Positions 8,849-17,787 of a stretch of DNA of 26,544 nucleotides are shown piece after piece (position 1 is the stretch's first letter; each line of letters starts with the position of its first letter). Origin of the DNA: Barthelona sp. PAP020 (lineage: Eukaryota > Metamonada: BaSk clade); assembly GCA_040182905.1 (NCBI GenBank), contig JARQWU010000137.1, positions 1 to 26,544 of the forward strand. Direction: 5' to 3'. A model generated the notes under the pieces. It ran no database searches, was not told the origin of the DNA, and saw nothing but the letters and a program-made list of their open reading frames with translations. The position numbers and the translations under genes are program-made.

Positions 8849-9757
8849 CTAGTGACCAACAATTGGATCCAATTGAATTTCACAAAAAATGCAATTTAAT
8901 TCAACTTTTAGATTATTATTATCCCCTATAAATGAATAAAGTAGATATTCACACCTTTCCAATTCTTCTTTAGTGCCAGATTGATAAAACATCTGATAAA
9001 AATCAATTCCACTAAATGCACAATCTTTTTGTAGTGCAACACTTGAAGATTTTCCCAATAAATATGTGCATTTATTGAAAAAAGCATCGAAAGCATTGCA
9101 TTCTGCATTTATAATATATGCCTCTTTGAATAATTGTTTTCTAATCAAAGGAATAATAAAAAAATGCCCCAATTCCTTCAAATATGTTGTTAAAATATTA
9201 GAATTCTTCAATGACTCATATACAGCAAATAAAAACAGGTCTCCAAGAGTTAAATCAGTTTCTGGATCAATATAACTGATCATTGATGTTTGTTGTTGAA
9301 GTTTAACCAAAGAAAATTCCAAATTTTCATTGTTGGTGATGGTTTGAAATTTGGTCAATAGTAAATTCTCAATTTCTTTATTTAAACTATTTCTATTTAA
9401 CAATTCACGCATCAAAAGCAAACAACAAGCATGAACAACACTTGATTCTTTGTCAAATGAATTAATAAATATGTTTTTAATTAAATTTTCAATAAAAACC
9501 GGTTCATCTAAATAAAAATTAGCACAAAGAGTGACCATCTTTGTTTGTCTTTGCTCTATCAAAAAAGACTTCTGAGTAGGATCCATCATTATTAACATTT
9601 GTAAATCAGGAGACATATAAGACAGAACCTTTTCCAGTTTGTCAATTGATTCGAATATTTGCCTAAATACTTCCATACATTCAGTGGCAGTGGCAGTTTT
9701 ACGACCAGGGTTCATAAAAAAATGAACTTTGGCTTCGAGTTCTACTAATAAATCCAT
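8849..9757 (-). CDS. Unrecognised all-helical protein, 302 residues
   Basis: It starts at ATG 9757 (MDLLVELEAKVHFF) and ends at TAG 8849, 175 bp beyond the start of the surface-protein gene on the same strand. The sequence is predominantly amphipathic helix with regularly spaced leucines, isoleucines and phenylalanines, moderate cysteine content near the C-terminus (NCIFCEIQLD), no signal peptide and no membrane helix of clear length. I do not recognise the family. Segments around residues 70-130 (MVTLCANFYLDEPVF, LLLMRELLNRN) are faintly like the helical repeats of RasGAP-like or armadillo-type domains, but no arginine-finger motif is visible and I do not make that call. The gene looks real: long, ATG-started, with codon use like its neighbours. 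Confidence 0.7.
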   Translation of the reverse strand: MDLLVELEAKVHFFMNPGRKTATATECMEVFRQIFESIDKLEKVLSYMSPDLQMLIMMDPTQKSFLIEQRQTKMVTLCANFYLDEPVFIENLIKNIFINSFDKESSVVHACCLLLMRELLNRNSLNKEIENLLLTKFQTITNNENLEFSLVKLQQQTSMISYIDPETDLTLGDLFLFAVYESLKNSNILTTYLKELGHFFIIPLIRKQLFKEAYIINAECNAFDAFFNKCTYLLGKSSSVALQKDCAFSGIDFYQMFYQSGTKEELERCEYLLYSFIGDNNNLKVELNCIFCEIQLDPIVGH

Positions 9758-10201
9758 GATTTCGCTGTAATAAAATAAATTCTATGAAAAAAAAAAATTG
9801 GATTTAGAATTTTCCTACATTCTCAGCTTTTGAGCCTATTAAATAAATATTCTTAATTTATTTATTATAAACAAAAAAATTTTCATTCAAAATGGGTTAA
9901 AAGACTCGCAACAAATTCTTCCAAAATTTTTGAAGTCAAAATCCTCAAACTCCTTGATTTTTTGTATCAAAAAAAAAAAAAATTTGAAAATAAGGAGCTA
10001 TTTTACATTTATACCACCAAAAGAATCAAAAAAACTAAATATATTTCTGGGTGTACCATTAATCTGAATTTCCTTTTTATTCATTGTGTCTTTGTATTCA
10101 TAAAAGAAAAAAAAAAATGAAAAGATGCCAAAAATGAAACAATTTTGGCTCAATTAATAGCTTCTTTTCCAAACATAACAATTTGCATCAACCTTAAATC
10201 T
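9758..10201. other. Intergenic region upstream of the helical orphan, downstream of the HECT ligase
   Basis: This 444 bp is AT-rich and non-coding. It contains a perfect 9-bp A/T inverted repeat (9840-9848 with 9856-9864, 7-nt loop), an imperfect palindrome near 9920-9940 and a 14-A tract near 9970. It presumably holds the promoter of the 8849-9757 gene and the 3' end of the HECT ligase mRNA. No RNA gene was recognised. Confidence 0.5.
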
Positions 10202-12484
10202 CTAAACTAATCCATACCCTTCTGAATGTTCTAAAGCTTTCAACAATTTTTCTCTCAAAATATGTTTTGTTTCATAGGGGGGCAAACAGAATATGTTAAA
10301 ACACGTGTGAGAAGAAGGAAGATGGGATAAATCAACCTTATGCAATTGAATAATAAAATCAAGGTTCTTAAACCCACCAACAGGAACTCTATCACAACCT
10401 GTAGAAAAAAATAAAAATTTCTTTTGTTCTGAAATATTCAAGCTTTCTAATATGTCCCAAAACCATTCAATGATATCATCTGTGGGTGAATAACCTTTAT
10501 ATTTACAAGCAGTTTTGAGTTCACTTATGTTCCATTCTTGAACTCCACACATAATCAATTCCAATTCATCCCCATTAACAGCTTTGATATAAGGAAGTAC
10601 ATTATTTTCATCAATTACAAGGTCAAATACCCTCGAAAATCCCTTTTTTAACGCTTGAAATTCAACTTCAACAGATTTATTCATTACATAATCTGTGTAC
10701 AATCGAACATACTCCTCTTTATTATCCTTTGTGACAATGATGTTCTCACCATTTGGCTTTAAAGGCACATTAATTAATTCTCCAAATCTCATATATGAAT
10801 AGACAAAATACGTCATGAAAACTTCTTCTTCATTACCACCATCATAACTCAATAATTCTTGAAGGCCTTTATACATCTTTGGATTAATCTCTTTAAAATC
10901 AGAAACAAATGTTGGCAAACCACAGAGCTTTCTATAAAAGCATTTTGGGAATCCCAGATTTAACAAAGTGTTATTGTATATTGCTAAGCCTAAAACTACA
11001 CCAATCAATTCATACTCTAGCAAATTGTCAAGAGAATATTGAGAAATCCAATATTGACGAGTTTCTTCATTATAAACAAACATACCATATTCAGGTCTAA
11101 ATAGATCACGACAAATCAATTGAAAAAATTCTTTTGTCAGACCACCTTCATCTCTACCAGGTTCTCCAATAAATTCAACTTGCAAATGAGCTTTAAGATT
11201 GATTTTTTGTGGCATTAACTGATTTAAAGCATCAGAAACAACGTTATTTCTTCGAACACGAATTTTAAGATTAACTGGAATTAACATGGTACCAAAATAG
11301 CCATTTCTTCTTATTGTACCTGCAATATGTTGAATAATTTCACTTTCTAACTTAATTTTACGATGTTTAATCAAAGGATTAAAAAAAAATGGATATTTGC
11401 TGAAACAAAATCTTTGAAAATTCTCAACACGATCAATGATGAAACATTTATGATCTCCATCTCCATTAAAATCCTTACTATTTAATACATCGATATAAAA
11501 TTCAGAATATGGTACTTTATAAAATGGCTTATCTATAATAGAATCCATATAGTTATAAAATTGCTTAGAATAAACCCTTTTTGAACCATTAAATAAGATA
11601 AGATCATTGTTATCAAATAATACCGATTCAAAACCATTAGCAAAATAAAATAATTTAAAAATATGGTTAAAATCGTTCATTAGATTAATGGTAGCAAAAA
11701 ATTTCTCATCTTTAGATAAATTAAAAGAAGATTCTCCTTGAGTTCTAGCAATATAATTTAAATCACTAAGATTTTCAAGAATTAATATGTTCAATAGGTT
11801 TTTCAATCCATTTAATGCTTTGGAAAACATTTCATTTGGTACAAAACATAACCAACCAACAAAAATTTGTTGATTAGTTTTGGATAATTTTGAAATCAAA
11901 CGTAAGATAAACTGAATATTTTGATATAAACCAGCATCAGACGATAATAAAAATAAAATTGAACAAAATAACATCCTTAAAAATATTGGAGTAATTTCAT
12001 ATAAGACATCAGAAATGAAATTTTGAACGTTTTCAAAAATTTCCTCAATTTGTTGAACATACCCTAAATCAACAACCTCTTTAAAATAATGAATGGCTTT
12101 TTCAAACTTTTCAAAATTAAGATTGGGATTCAATATCGTTGGGGTTCCAATCGACAAACTCTCAATAAATTCTTCAAAATTTATCAATTGTGGTATGTAA
12201 AAATCTCTAAAAAAAAGTTCTTTATCAATATGATTATATTTTAATTCATAATTAATAATCTGATTGTCATCAATTTGATGGTTATTTTTTAAAATAAAAT
12301 TAGAGCACAAATTGCTTTCATTCTCTGCTAATTTAATAGCTAATAATGTCAATTCTTTCAAATTATTTGTTTTGATTTGTCCAGAATTTCTGCAAAATGG
12401 ATTTTGACAATCAATATTCGAACAACCTTCTTTTAATTGATGAAAATATTCTCTTAATAGATTATTTAAATTATTATTAGACAT
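10202..12484 (-). CDS. UBE3A: UBE3A/E6AP-like HECT E3 ubiquitin ligase with AZUL domain
   Basis: The protein has 760 residues from ATG 12484. Residues 9-62 form an AZUL zinc domain. The cysteines C21, C26, C31 and C60 (C-x4-C-x4-C-x28-C) and the LREYFHQLKEGCSN context match the amino-terminal zinc finger known only from UBE3A, where it docks the ligase on the proteasome subunit Rpn10. The middle (about 65-390) is helical and poorly conserved. Residues about 400-760 are the HECT domain: EFIGEPGRDEGGLTKEFF, YELIGVVLGLAIYN, and at the end LPSSHTCFNIF with the thioester Cys728, followed by KLLKALEHSEGYGLV. It is divergent with the 12790 gene. TCATTGA lies about 16 nt before the ATG. A UBE2D-class E2, the usual partner of this ligase class, is encoded 1.6 kb away, but proximity may be chance. 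Confidence 0.92.
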   Translation of the reverse strand: MSNNNLNNLLREYFHQLKEGCSNIDCQNPFCRNSGQIKTNNLKELTLLAIKLAENESNLCSNFILKNNHQIDDNQIINYELKYNHIDKELFFRDFYIPQLINFEEFIESLSIGTPTILNPNLNFEKFEKAIHYFKEVVDLGYVQQIEEIFENVQNFISDVLYEITPIFLRMLFCSILFLLSSDAGLYQNIQFILRLISKLSKTNQQIFVGWLCFVPNEMFSKALNGLKNLLNILILENLSDLNYIARTQGESSFNLSKDEKFFATINLMNDFNHIFKLFYFANGFESVLFDNNDLILFNGSKRVYSKQFYNYMDSIIDKPFYKVPYSEFYIDVLNSKDFNGDGDHKCFIIDRVENFQRFCFSKYPFFFNPLIKHRKIKLESEIIQHIAGTIRRNGYFGTMLIPVNLKIRVRRNNVVSDALNQLMPQKINLKAHLQVEFIGEPGRDEGGLTKEFFQLICRDLFRPEYGMFVYNEETRQYWISQYSLDNLLEYELIGVVLGLAIYNNTLLNLGFPKCFYRKLCGLPTFVSDFKEINPKMYKGLQELLSYDGGNEEEVFMTYFVYSYMRFGELINVPLKPNGENIIVTKDNKEEYVRLYTDYVMNKSVEVEFQALKKGFSRVFDLVIDENNVLPYIKAVNGDELELIMCGVQEWNISELKTACKYKGYSPTDDIIEWFWDILESLNISEQKKFLFFSTGCDRVPVGGFKNLDFIIQLHKVDLSHLPSSHTCFNIFCLPPYETKHILREKLLKALEHSEGYGLV

Positions 12485-12789
12485 TCAATATCAATGAAGG
12501 AAAAAAACAAAAAGCTCCAACTTGTTTTCTATTTTTTACACTTGCTAAATTTTTATTTATAAATTCAACACACGTCATTTCTCTAAAAAACTTGATGATA
12601 TTGCAAAATAATGGTGGTTCTAGAAATTCTTGATAATGGTCATCACACACTCAAAACTAATTTTTGTTCACAGAATTTAATTTTATTAATTTTTATCTTT
12701 TTAATTGATCAATTTAATGGTTAAATTAAACTGTCCCAATTCAATAAAAATATAAGTAAAAATTCAACTTTACTTCATTTTCCTTTTTA
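12485..12789. promoter_or_regulatory. Divergent promoter region between the UBE3A-like gene and the 12790 gene
   Basis: This 305 bp must hold both promoters because the genes are transcribed away from each other. It is AT-rich with no coding signal. Initiator-like TCATT elements lie about 16 nt from the HECT ATG (minus) and about 17 nt from ATG 12790 (TTCATTTTCC, plus). No TATA box in a fixed place and no RNA gene were seen. Confidence 0.5.
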
Positions 12790-13410
12790 ATGAATTCCAA
12801 CTTGTTACCAACCGATACATTTGAATCAAATCAAACATATTTTATTACTGTATGGAGAAGAACACCAATGATCGTTTCTGAATCTTGTCAATGTGTATGT
12901 TTAGATGATTTTTCGAATAATATTTCATTGAATTCAATTTCAACTTCAAATGGAGTATTGTGGAAAGTTATTCCAACAGATAAAGATGATGGATACTATT
13001 ATTTGGGTTGTCAAGATTCAAAAAAATCTGTAATAATGTATATTACTGAACATTTAGAGGCAGTAATGGATAAAAATGAAGCTGCGGCATTTATTTTTGC
13101 GCCATATGTTCCATTTAGAGGTAGACCAGGTGAAATAGCAATTAAAATTCTGTTCAATGAAAAAATTTTGGTTTCTTTACCAAAAGAAAACATTATAAAG
13201 TTTATTAATAAAAATGAAACTGATGAGAGAGATGAAAATAATGTGTACAAATATAATATTGCATGGGAATTAAGTCCTTTTGATGAGCTTTCTGTTCAAG
13301 ACCCTGAAGAAGAAGCAGATTTATACGAGTTGAATAATGATGATCTTCAACATTTTGATCAAGATTTAGACTTGTTGGAAAAAAAAATTACCAACCAAAA
13401 TAATTTATGA
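12790..13410 (+). CDS. Unrecognised 206-residue beta-rich protein with acidic tail
   Basis: The start is ATG 12790 (MNSNLLPTDTFESNQ), with TCATTTTCC just upstream; the stop is TGA at 13408. Residues 15-165 look like an all-beta domain of alternating hydrophobic strands with aromatic marks (YFITVWRRTP, VLWKVIPTDKDDGYYYLG, GEIAIKILFNEKILVSL). Residues 165-206 are strongly acidic and end in a lysine/asparagine-rich tail. There is no signal peptide or membrane helix. The strand-turn rhythm and the GYYYLGC-type turn would suit a beta-trefoil or a similar ligand-binding fold, but this is a guess from pattern only. Codon use and a divergent promoter with the HECT gene argue for a real gene. Confidence 0.65.
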   Translation: MNSNLLPTDTFESNQTYFITVWRRTPMIVSESCQCVCLDDFSNNISLNSISTSNGVLWKVIPTDKDDGYYYLGCQDSKKSVIMYITEHLEAVMDKNEAAAFIFAPYVPFRGRPGEIAIKILFNEKILVSLPKENIIKFINKNETDERDENNVYKYNIAWELSPFDELSVQDPEEEADLYELNNDDLQHFDQDLDLLEKKITNQNNL

Positions 13411-14117
13411 AAGTAAAATAAAAATAAATAAAAATAAATAAAATAAAAAAAAATTTTTTTCATTTGTTTTGGTTGAATGCCAATTTTAAACTTGGTAGAT
13501 CATAGATTATATGTTATGTTCTATATATGCTTACGTGTGTGAAGGTGGATGTTCTTTATTATTCTTTATTCTGTTGGATTTAAAATGAAGGGAATTTTCA
13601 ACCCACATACGAAAGTAAAATTCAATAATTTTTTTTTTTTCAGTTTCTTGTTGTCTTTCTTTGCTTTCAAATGATACAGTTGTGAAACAACTATATTTAT
13701 TTACATAAAGTAAACTCAGAAAACCCATTCTAGCAAATTTCAGTCAAAATCCCAGAGAGTTGAATGACTGAAATTTAATTTTATCGATCAAAATTGAAAA
13801 TTTTTGCAAAACCCAAATTTTCAAGTTCTTTGCTTCAGAAAATCTGAAGTTTTTCAACAGATTAAGGGGGCCTCGAAAGTCTTCAACCAAAAACACATAA
13901 TTCTTTTTTATTCACTCATTCGCACAGTGCTTCATGGCATGGAAATAATTGACGAAAAAGCAAACTGAGAAAATTCAGTTTTGCAAAGATCAGCAAAAAA
14001 GAAATTAACAAATGCAATTGACAATTCCTCCATTTAAAAAACTTTCAAAATTTAAATACTGGAACAGCAAATAAACATAGAAAAATAAATAAAGGCTCAT
14101 TAATTATAATTTATGGT
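13411..14117. other. 707-bp intergenic region with hairpin cluster
   Basis: This is the longest non-coding gap in the window, between the converging 3' ends of the 12790 gene and the E2 gene. It begins with AAATA-type low-complexity repeats (13411-13450), which may carry 3'-end signals. No protein-coding frame with gene-like character was seen; the open frame on the minus strand at about 13531-13728 has no ATG-proximal support or recognisable product. The central part carries several perfect inverted repeats, listed separately, plus a GC-richer patch (ttaagggggcctcgaaag, about 13862-13879). Confidence 0.6.
13735..13981. repeat. Cluster of four inverted repeats (possible structured RNA)
   Basis: Four stems lie within 247 bp. 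(1) AAATTTCAGTCA at 13735-13746 pairs with TGACTGAAATTT at 13765-13776: 12 bp perfect, 18-nt loop. (2) TTGAAAATTT at 13794-13803 pairs with AAATTTTCAA at 13815-13824: 10 bp perfect, 11-nt loop. (3) CTTCAGA at 13833-13839 pairs with TCTGAAG at 13843-13849: 7 bp, AAA loop. (4) AAACTGA at 13962-13968 pairs with TCAGTTT at 13975-13981: 7 bp, 6-nt loop, extendable by GC pairs across a one-base bulge. I could not match this to U1-U6, SRP, RNase P or a tRNA. It could be an unrecognised ncRNA or 3'-end structure, or chance in AT-rich DNA for the shorter stems. Confidence 0.45.
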
Positions 14118-15060
<943 letters not shown>

Positions 15061-15299
15061 AATATCTTTTTTGATTTTATATTTTTGAAACTTTTTTGTG
15101 AATAATTTCATTTTTAAACAAAATCATTTTGTTCAATAAATGTCTCTTGAAAGAAAATCTTTTTTATTCCAGTATAAAGTTTGAAAAACTTGAAGCTGTA
15201 ACATCAACTGAATTCATATTGACAAGTTAACATTTCTCTGTATGTATAAAGAAGTATTTGAAAAGGAAAAAATTAATATACAACATTTACAAATGTGTC

Positions 15300-16652
15300 C
15301 TAATCATCGATTTCGTCTAATATTAATTGAATACGCGAAAGAATATGATTTACATGTCTATTTTCAGTTTTCAACGCAATTCCAACAAAGAATTCAATAA
15401 CCTTTACATCATAATCCAATAATTTAAAAGCTTTTTCAAAATTTGTTGGATCATTAATAGATAAGCGGAAAATAGTATTGTATGTGTCCTTTACAAAAGT
15501 TCGGTTGTTTAAAGGTACAATTTCAAAAGGTAAAACGCAATTTAAAAATTTGGCCAGAACTTTGACAAGCAAAGAAGTTAAACCAATGGCAGTTTCACAA
15601 TTTTGAATGTATATGTGTGATGAACTATTTGAAAAACCCTTAATAGTTGGTAAATGAAAACCATTTATTTCAGGTGATGCTTTACCATTGCTAATTTCAA
15701 AAACGGAACGCAAAATGGAAATTCTTTGCTTAAACTTTTGTGAAATTTCATTTCGCAAAAAATTTAGATCCTTTTCAGCAAATGGAACAATATTAACTTT
15801 CTTTTCTCTATATTTAGCAAATCTATTTACAGCTTCCTCTAAATCACAAGAATTATCTATTTTTAATGTGTTAATAGTCTCGATTATGATCGAAATTTCT
15901 TCAATGATCTGTCGTTTCATCTTTCTTTGTGTTTTACAACGTTTTTGAAGTTTTTGAAGCTCCAATTTATGTAAATCAACGTTATTTTGTGTGACCGATT
16001 TAAGTAAATCAGTTAATAATTGAGATTCTTTCATTCGTTTTTCCCTTAAAGCCTTTCTTTTCGATAACATACCTTTCATGATGTAACTTTGTCTATTTAA
16101 TGTGTCAAATGTAATATCATGCTCAATAACTCGTTCATTTGCTCCATTGTAAAACAAATTTGCATATTTTTCTTCTTCTAAAAAAACAGATGCAGGTTGA
16201 TTGTCATGTAACAACAAGTGAAATTCATTTTTGTCATTCTTCAATAATAATGTGTTTGAAAATTGTGAATAAAAAGTTTCATCAATTTTCATACAATTGG
16301 AAAAATTAATGTTGCTGTTGAAAAAACGTTTTATTTTATTTGTTGTTTTGTCATAAAAATAAATCATTAATTCAACATCTTGTGCATATAGAAATTGATT
16401 TATATTGTGTGGAAAAATGATACTACTCATTAAATTAATGGAAAAATTTGATTTCAATTCAAAACTTTTACTGTATATCAAATCATCATTATTTCTTATA
16501 AAATTATCTAATTGACAATAATCTGTAAAATTATAAGAATTGTAATTCTTATAAATGATTATGATACCTTCTAAATATTCTTTAAATCCATTCAATCGTC
16601 TAAAACATATGGATTTCACATCTTTCAATACATATATTCTCCCAATCTTCAT
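15300..16652 (-). CDS. UVRAG: UVRAG/Vps38-like subunit of the Vps34 PI3-kinase complex
   Basis: The protein has 450 residues from ATG 16652 (MKIGRIYVLKDVKSICF); an upstream TTG is not accepted. Residues 1 to about 130 resemble the C2-like N-terminus of UVRAG: a basic R-x-L-x-x-[IV] start, IYSKSFELKSNFSINL in the place of the SEVIKNSLNPTW strand, and VELMIYFYDKTTNKIKRFF like the VKIW...LL.EW strand. Residues about 190-290 are charged coiled coil (KRKALREKRMKESQ). Residues about 310-450 match the Atg14/UVRAG C-terminal (BARA-like) module: ISNGKASPEINGFHLPTIKG, TAIGLTSLLVKVLAKFLNC, LPFEIVPLNNRTFVKDT, and FEKAFKLLDYDVKVI. The role is in the endosomal Vps34-Vps15-Beclin complex II. Atg14 is the alternative, but the C2-like start favours UVRAG/Vps38. 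Confidence 0.72.
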   Translation of the reverse strand: MKIGRIYVLKDVKSICFRRLNGFKEYLEGIIIIYKNYNSYNFTDYCQLDNFIRNNDDLIYSKSFELKSNFSINLMSSIIFPHNINQFLYAQDVELMIYFYDKTTNKIKRFFNSNINFSNCMKIDETFYSQFSNTLLLKNDKNEFHLLLHDNQPASVFLEEEKYANLFYNGANERVIEHDITFDTLNRQSYIMKGMLSKRKALREKRMKESQLLTDLLKSVTQNNVDLHKLELQKLQKRCKTQRKMKRQIIEEISIIIETINTLKIDNSCDLEEAVNRFAKYREKKVNIVPFAEKDLNFLRNEISQKFKQRISILRSVFEISNGKASPEINGFHLPTIKGFSNSSSHIYIQNCETAIGLTSLLVKVLAKFLNCVLPFEIVPLNNRTFVKDTYNTIFRLSINDPTNFEKAFKLLDYDVKVIEFFVGIALKTENRHVNHILSRIQLILDEIDD

Positions 16653-16742
16653 GGAGAAATGATGTGAAAAAAATATATTATCACCAAACAAAATTTTTTT
16701 ATTATTATTTTATTCATCAAATCTTGAATTTGATCTTTTGAA

Positions 16743-17162
16743 GTGAAAAAAAAAGTCGACAATCATACAAAGAAACAATTTAAAAAAATCCATGACAAAG
16801 TCTCTTTATTCGGTTACGATAAATTGGGTGATCATGATAAAATTGCATTTGAGGAAAAAAGAAAAGAATTATTAGGATTTAAATCCAAAAAGAAAAATAC
16901 TATCCCTTGGCAAATTAAAAACAGTATCAATCGACATAAAAGAAAGAAAATCGAAAGAAAATTAGAAAATACTGAAACTAAACACAGTGTTCATCATCAT
17001 CAATTAAAACAAGAATTGAAGAAATATAAGGGTCAACGTTCCAGAGATCGTGTCAGAGATCGTGGTTTGAGAATGACCACAAACAACGTTGGTACGTACA
17101 GTCAGAAGGGTGTTCTTCATCTTAGTGATGACTTTTTAAAAAGTGTCGGGAAAAAGAAATAA
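16743..17162 (+). CDS. C1orf131/Faf1-like small-subunit processome factor, start codon unresolved
   Basis: The frame is open from the TGA at 16731 to TAA 17162, giving about 139-143 residues, with no in-frame ATG before residue about 110. The 5' end given is a GTG at 16743 and is provisional. The protein is extremely basic. VSLFGYDKLGDHDKIAFEEK then RKELLGFKSKKKN matches the FG.....DK...E..R...LGAKPPK block of C1orf131 (DUF4602), and the tail VGTYSQKGVLHLSDDFLKSV matches VGKF.NGTL.LS..DI. Yeast Faf1 and human C1orf131 act in 40S/pre-18S rRNA processing in the nucleolus. It is divergent from the UVRAG-like gene (90 bp). Initiation may be at a non-AUG codon, in an unseen upstream exon, or hidden by a sequence error. 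Confidence 0.6.
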   Translation: MKKKVDNHTKKQFKKIHDKVSLFGYDKLGDHDKIAFEEKRKELLGFKSKKKNTIPWQIKNSINRHKRKKIERKLENTETKHSVHHHQLKQELKKYKGQRSRDRVRDRGLRMTTNNVGTYSQKGVLHLSDDFLKSVGKKK

Positions 17163-17787
17163 CTCATCACAGTAAATTTATCTTAGTCATTTTTTTTTCT
17201 ATATTTCCATATAGACAAGGGTTAAACATAGGCTTTTTGATAAATAAAACCAAACAGCATTTATTTAAAAAAAAACTGAAGAGTTTTTTCTGTTGGACAA
17301 TTCTTTGTTTTTCAAAAGAAATACATGATTTAAGATGGTGAAATCTGAACTTTTGTAACCACATTTAATGTTCAATAGCTTAAGTTGGCAATGTGGTGTT
17401 TCTTTCACTTAAAAAGAAGGAAAGAGAGTGCTTCAAACATTTGTATCAACAGAGTCTCAAAGAAAATTCCTATAAGTATAAGCAACGGTAATAATAATGA
17501 TATAAGGACAATGGAGTCAAGACGTTATGAGTTTAGACTTCAAAAGAAGTGAAGGTTTATGATTGTGCTCAAACATATAGATACAAAATAGTAGGAAAAT
17601 AGATATCAACCAAATTTAGTGATAAGTTACTCGTTTAGTTGAAAATAGACATATTTCTTTGATTTGTTCTTTCTCTTTAAAAATGAGACAATTTGTTTCA
17701 CAACGCACCCAATTTTTTTCAAGAATTAAATCTTGAGTTTTTAAAACACTTTTCAACCTTACAAACTCAAAAAAAAGAAAAGAATTT
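17163..17787. other. Convergent intergenic region, Faf1-like / SMC
   Basis: This 625 bp lies between converging 3' ends and is somewhat less A/T-skewed than other gaps (for example 17390-17570). It contains no frame with recognisable protein character on either strand. A stretch near 17377-17389 (TAGCTTAAGTTGG) resembles a pol III A box, but no D-stem partner, anticodon arm or B box follows, so no tRNA is called. An unannotated ncRNA or long 3' UTRs are possible. Confidence 0.45.

Noticed and set aside
9840-9864. 9-bp A/T inverted repeat as a terminator or attachment site
   Set aside because: Composed only of A and T in an AT-rich spacer; expected by chance, with no neighbouring signal.
13531-13728. 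65-codon minus-strand frame in the hairpin-bearing gap
   Set aside because: No domain character, low-complexity ends; it overlaps the start of a region better explained as non-coding.
17377-17389. A-box-like TAGCTTAAGTTGG as a possible tRNA start
   Set aside because: No complementary D-stem, anticodon stem or B box within 100 bp.
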